Of a stretch of 64,000 nt of DNA, positions 61,622-64,000 are shown piece by piece (the first letter of the stretch is position 1; each line of letters begins with the position of its first letter). Position numbers and translations under genes: made by a program. The notes beneath the pieces were generated by a model. The model did not search any database, was not told where the DNA came from, and saw nothing but the letters and a program-made list of their open reading frames with translations. Origin of the DNA: Pegea sp. RAD2-039 (lineage: Eukaryota; Chordata; Thaliacea; Salpida; Salpidae); NCBI GenBank assembly GCA_034620365.1, contig JAQGEQ010000346.1:1-64000 (forward strand), in the 5' to 3' direction.

Positions 61622-63213
61622 TTTTAAAAATTATATTTTCAAAAATTAAATGATTCTATAAAAAATGAAAAAATGTTGATAAAGATAATCAATTATTTGA
61701 TGCATAAACAATAAAAAGACAAATCAAAAAATAAAATAAAAACACAAAAACAGAATCATAATTAATTTAAATTTAATATAAAATAATAAATAAAATAAAT
61801 TCAAATAATTTAGTTATCTAATTTAAATATAATATACCAAAATATAATTTTTATAAAAATTAATTATATTATTTTCCTAATTTAATGTTTTTCATGGCTA
61901 AAAAATAGATATAAAAATATGATTAGAATAAAAAATTTCTAAAAAAACTATTTTTATTTAAAACAGTAAAAATATAAATTATAAAATGTTAAAAAAGAAA
62001 ACTTGGAAAAATATCAAAAGATTAAAAATATTAGCTAAGAATGATATAAAATAAAAATACTGTAAAAATGATAATAAATTAAAAATTAAATAATAAATTA
62101 ATTTGTTTTAGTTAGAATACTATTTAACTAAGTTAAAATAAAAGTTAGTTTTCAAAATAAAAAATATTCCTTAGTCATAAATGAAAAAATATAAACTTGC
62201 AAAAACCATCACAAATAATATAGGAATAAATTATAAAATAATATATGAATATATTCTACATAACACTCATATAATTGACACAAAAATCATATATGCACAG
62301 ATATAAAAACAACATTATTAAAATCTTTAATAAAATTCACAAATAAATCTTACTAGACTATTTGTATTGAATATTTGTTAAATATGGCTCCTTTATTACA
62401 AACCCAAATTTATTAATATAAATGATTAATAAAATATATAACTGATAAAACAAATGAAAAAAGATGTAAAAGAAAAACTAGAATTTATATAATTAGTTTT
62501 TGAAAGCGTTTCAAAGCATGGTTCAATATAGTAATTATTGAAAAACGGATATTATGGTCAAATTCATTTAATCCTCATTAATAACACAGACCTAATGTAT
62601 TAAAACCTCATTTGACATAAAAAACAAAAGTATTTTTAACAAAAAATCAAAAATAATTTTAAGTAATTTTATTATTATGGTAAAATAAGTTCTTAGGGTC
62701 AAGTACAAAATAAAAAAATTAATATTTGTTTTATAATACCTTTCTGCAACGCTTTTGGTTAAATTTTTTAAATTTGTCTTTTAAAAATGAAATGCTAAAG
62801 TTACTTACATTGATTAAGTATGAGCTAATTTAACAACTTAACTTTGGATAATTGATTTGATTTTTCGAAAATATTCTCAGCAGAATAGCAAAAGTTTAAA
62901 ATATTTACTGTCCGATATTATTATCAAATTTCTCTTTGAGTTTTAACTTCTACATGTTTCCTAATGAAGCTAAATAGATTTTAAAAGTTAATCCCTATAA
63001 AAGTATTTTTTTGTAAAATTAGATGATCTATTTTTGCTCATATAAACAAAAGTCTAAAATATTTACTGTCCGATATTATTAGCGAATTTCTTTAATTATA
63101 TTAATTATTATTAATTAAATTCTGATAAACAATTTGACTATTTTTTCTATTAGAATCGCAGATTATTTTCGCTAAAAGGCGAAAAAGTTGAAAAGAAAAT
63201 AAATTCTATCTTT
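61622..63213. other. Very AT-rich intergenic sequence
   Basis: No gene is supported. It contains one 42-bp direct repeat pair listed separately. Confidence 0.5.
62890..63090 (+). repeat. 42-bp direct repeat pair
   Basis: Copies at 62890-62931 and 63048-63090 share AAAATATTTACTGTCCGATA and flanking bases with about four mismatches, start to start about 158 bp. It is too complex to be chance AT similarity. Confidence 0.85.
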
Positions 63214-63347
63214 TTAAATGTATTTTTGGTTGGTTGGATATTGCAAAGATTTGATCTTATAAAGATATTCCTCGTATAAAGAAGCGGGTAAACTGCGTCG
63301 AATGAGCTTTCCTGGTGATCGATACTCGGACGGATTCAAGCTTTGTA
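63214..63347 (-). CDS. Orphan terminal exon candidate
   Basis: After an acceptor-like AAAATTATAG (its AG at 63348-63349) the minus strand is open for 43 codons to TAA, reading QSLNPSEYRSPGKLIRRSLP, then ASLYEEYLYKIKSLQ. Composition is protein-like (Pro, Ser, Arg, Glu mixed) in AT-rich surroundings. Upstream exons are not found, and the flanking DNA to the right looks like LINE remnant, so it may be a pseudogene piece or part of that element. Confidence 0.35.
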
Positions 63348-63489
63348 CTATAATTTTCAAAGTGAGAAGTTCGACGGATGAGTTTATTCTAATTTGAGAA
63401 TTTGGTATGAAATGGTTTGAAAATGGTAGTGAGCTATTTGTGAGCTAATGAAAGTTTTGAGAAATTGGTTAGAGAAGTTAACGGTTATG

Positions 63490-63560
63490 AATTTTAATTT
63501 ACGTGGTGGGTCCATTTTAGGTCTTCAGAGATAAAGATTCCTAAGAGGTCTTTATTAACC
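63490..63560 (-). mobile_element. LINE RT scrap
   Basis: The minus strand reads DLLGIFISEDLKWTHHV at 63499-63549, the conserved LG-I-x-DLKW-x-HV segment just downstream of the RT active site in CR1/Jockey-type LINEs. Stops flank it on the downstream side. Confidence 0.6.
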
Positions 63561-63652
63561 TGAATTCGGAATCTTTTTTATCATCAAGTTTCCAGAACAA
63601 TTTAGTGATGTAGAGCTGTGTCTGATGTCATTGATATAAATATTGTAATACT

Positions 63653-63886
63653 AAAAACCTCAAGAAAACTTGAAGAAGTTTTATTAATTGTTGTTATCTA
63701 TCTGTTTTATTGTGATTTGCTGTTGTCTATCTTTAGGAAATGAAATGAAATCCGAAAGATAATTATATTATGATAGAGTAAGGGTTAAACTGTCTGGAAG
63801 TTGTTACTCATATAAAAGGCGAGTATTTGCAAATATCTGTATAAAGCACCACTGAAAACCTCAAGAAAATTTGAAAAAGTTTTATC
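63653..63886 (+). repeat. Direct repeat pair about 200 bp apart
   Basis: AACCTCAAGAAAACTTGAAG at 63657-63676 and AACCTCAAGAAAATTTGAAA near 63858, each followed by AAGTTTTAT and, further on, by TTTAAGGAAATG or TTTAGGAAATG. This is an old partial tandem duplication. Confidence 0.75.
63811..63819 (+). promoter_or_regulatory. Perfect TATA box at the right edge
   Basis: TATAAAAGG, the full consensus, lies between the two members of the repeat pair. A plus-strand transcript would start near 63840 and leave the window. No ORF is visible in the remaining bases, so this is only a candidate core promoter. Confidence 0.35.
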
Positions 63887-64000
63887 TTTATATATTTGTT
63901 GCTGATATTTAAGGAAATGCTTTATTCACGAGAGAAGAATATCGAGATAAGAATATATATATCTCATTAAAGTTGAAAGTACTCTATTATTTATTTAAAT

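Overview
The window reads as nuclear DNA of an animal (metazoan). It is very AT-rich (about three quarters A+T by eye), uses the standard stop codons, and most genes are cut by many tiny GT-AG introns of roughly 45-60 nt. The gene set (HIP1/Sla2, GMDS, RAE1, eIF3i, GPATCH3, ZCCHC4, TFIIIC90, SLC23, a ZP-domain protein, a PXYLP1-type phosphatase, orphan seven-helix receptors) is animal-like. I cannot name the species. All exon models were spliced by hand from splice sites, reading phase and remembered family sequences; no search was run.

Layout, left to right: an in-phase 12-bp array open over 1.88 kb; GPATCH3 (+) with a telomere-like minisatellite in one intron, followed after only 70 nt by RAE1 copy 1 (+); LINE ORF1 debris; GMDS (+); LINE debris; an SLC23 nucleobase/ascorbate-type transporter (-); TFIIIC90/GTF3C4-like (-); a tandem pair of four-helix membrane proteins (-); ZCCHC4 (+) with a doubtful small gene behind it; a CpG-rich patch with a LINE remnant; HIP1/HIP1R (+, 21 coding exons); eIF3i (+); an unrecognised 703-residue protein (+); a ZP-domain protein (-); two head-to-head intronless seven-helix receptors; a PXYLP1-like phosphatase (-); RAE1 copy 2 (-), an inverted duplicate of copy 1; and an AT-rich right end with small direct repeats, an orphan exon and a TATA box.

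Two themes join the genes. First, most start codons lie 0 to about 70 nt downstream of a good 3' splice acceptor. Three same-strand neighbour pairs are so close (about 30, 83 and 97 nt from stop to next acceptor) that operons resolved by spliced-leader trans-splicing are a serious hypothesis. Second, a LINE family of the CR1/Jockey type has scattered 5'-truncated 3' ends with a (TAAA)n tail through introns and intergenic DNA. The genes are mostly housekeeping and do not form one pathway: RAE1 (mRNA export and mitosis), eIF3i (translation), ZCCHC4 (rRNA m6A) and TFIIIC90 (Pol III) serve gene expression; GMDS and the PXYLP1-like enzyme serve glycan synthesis; HIP1 serves endocytosis.
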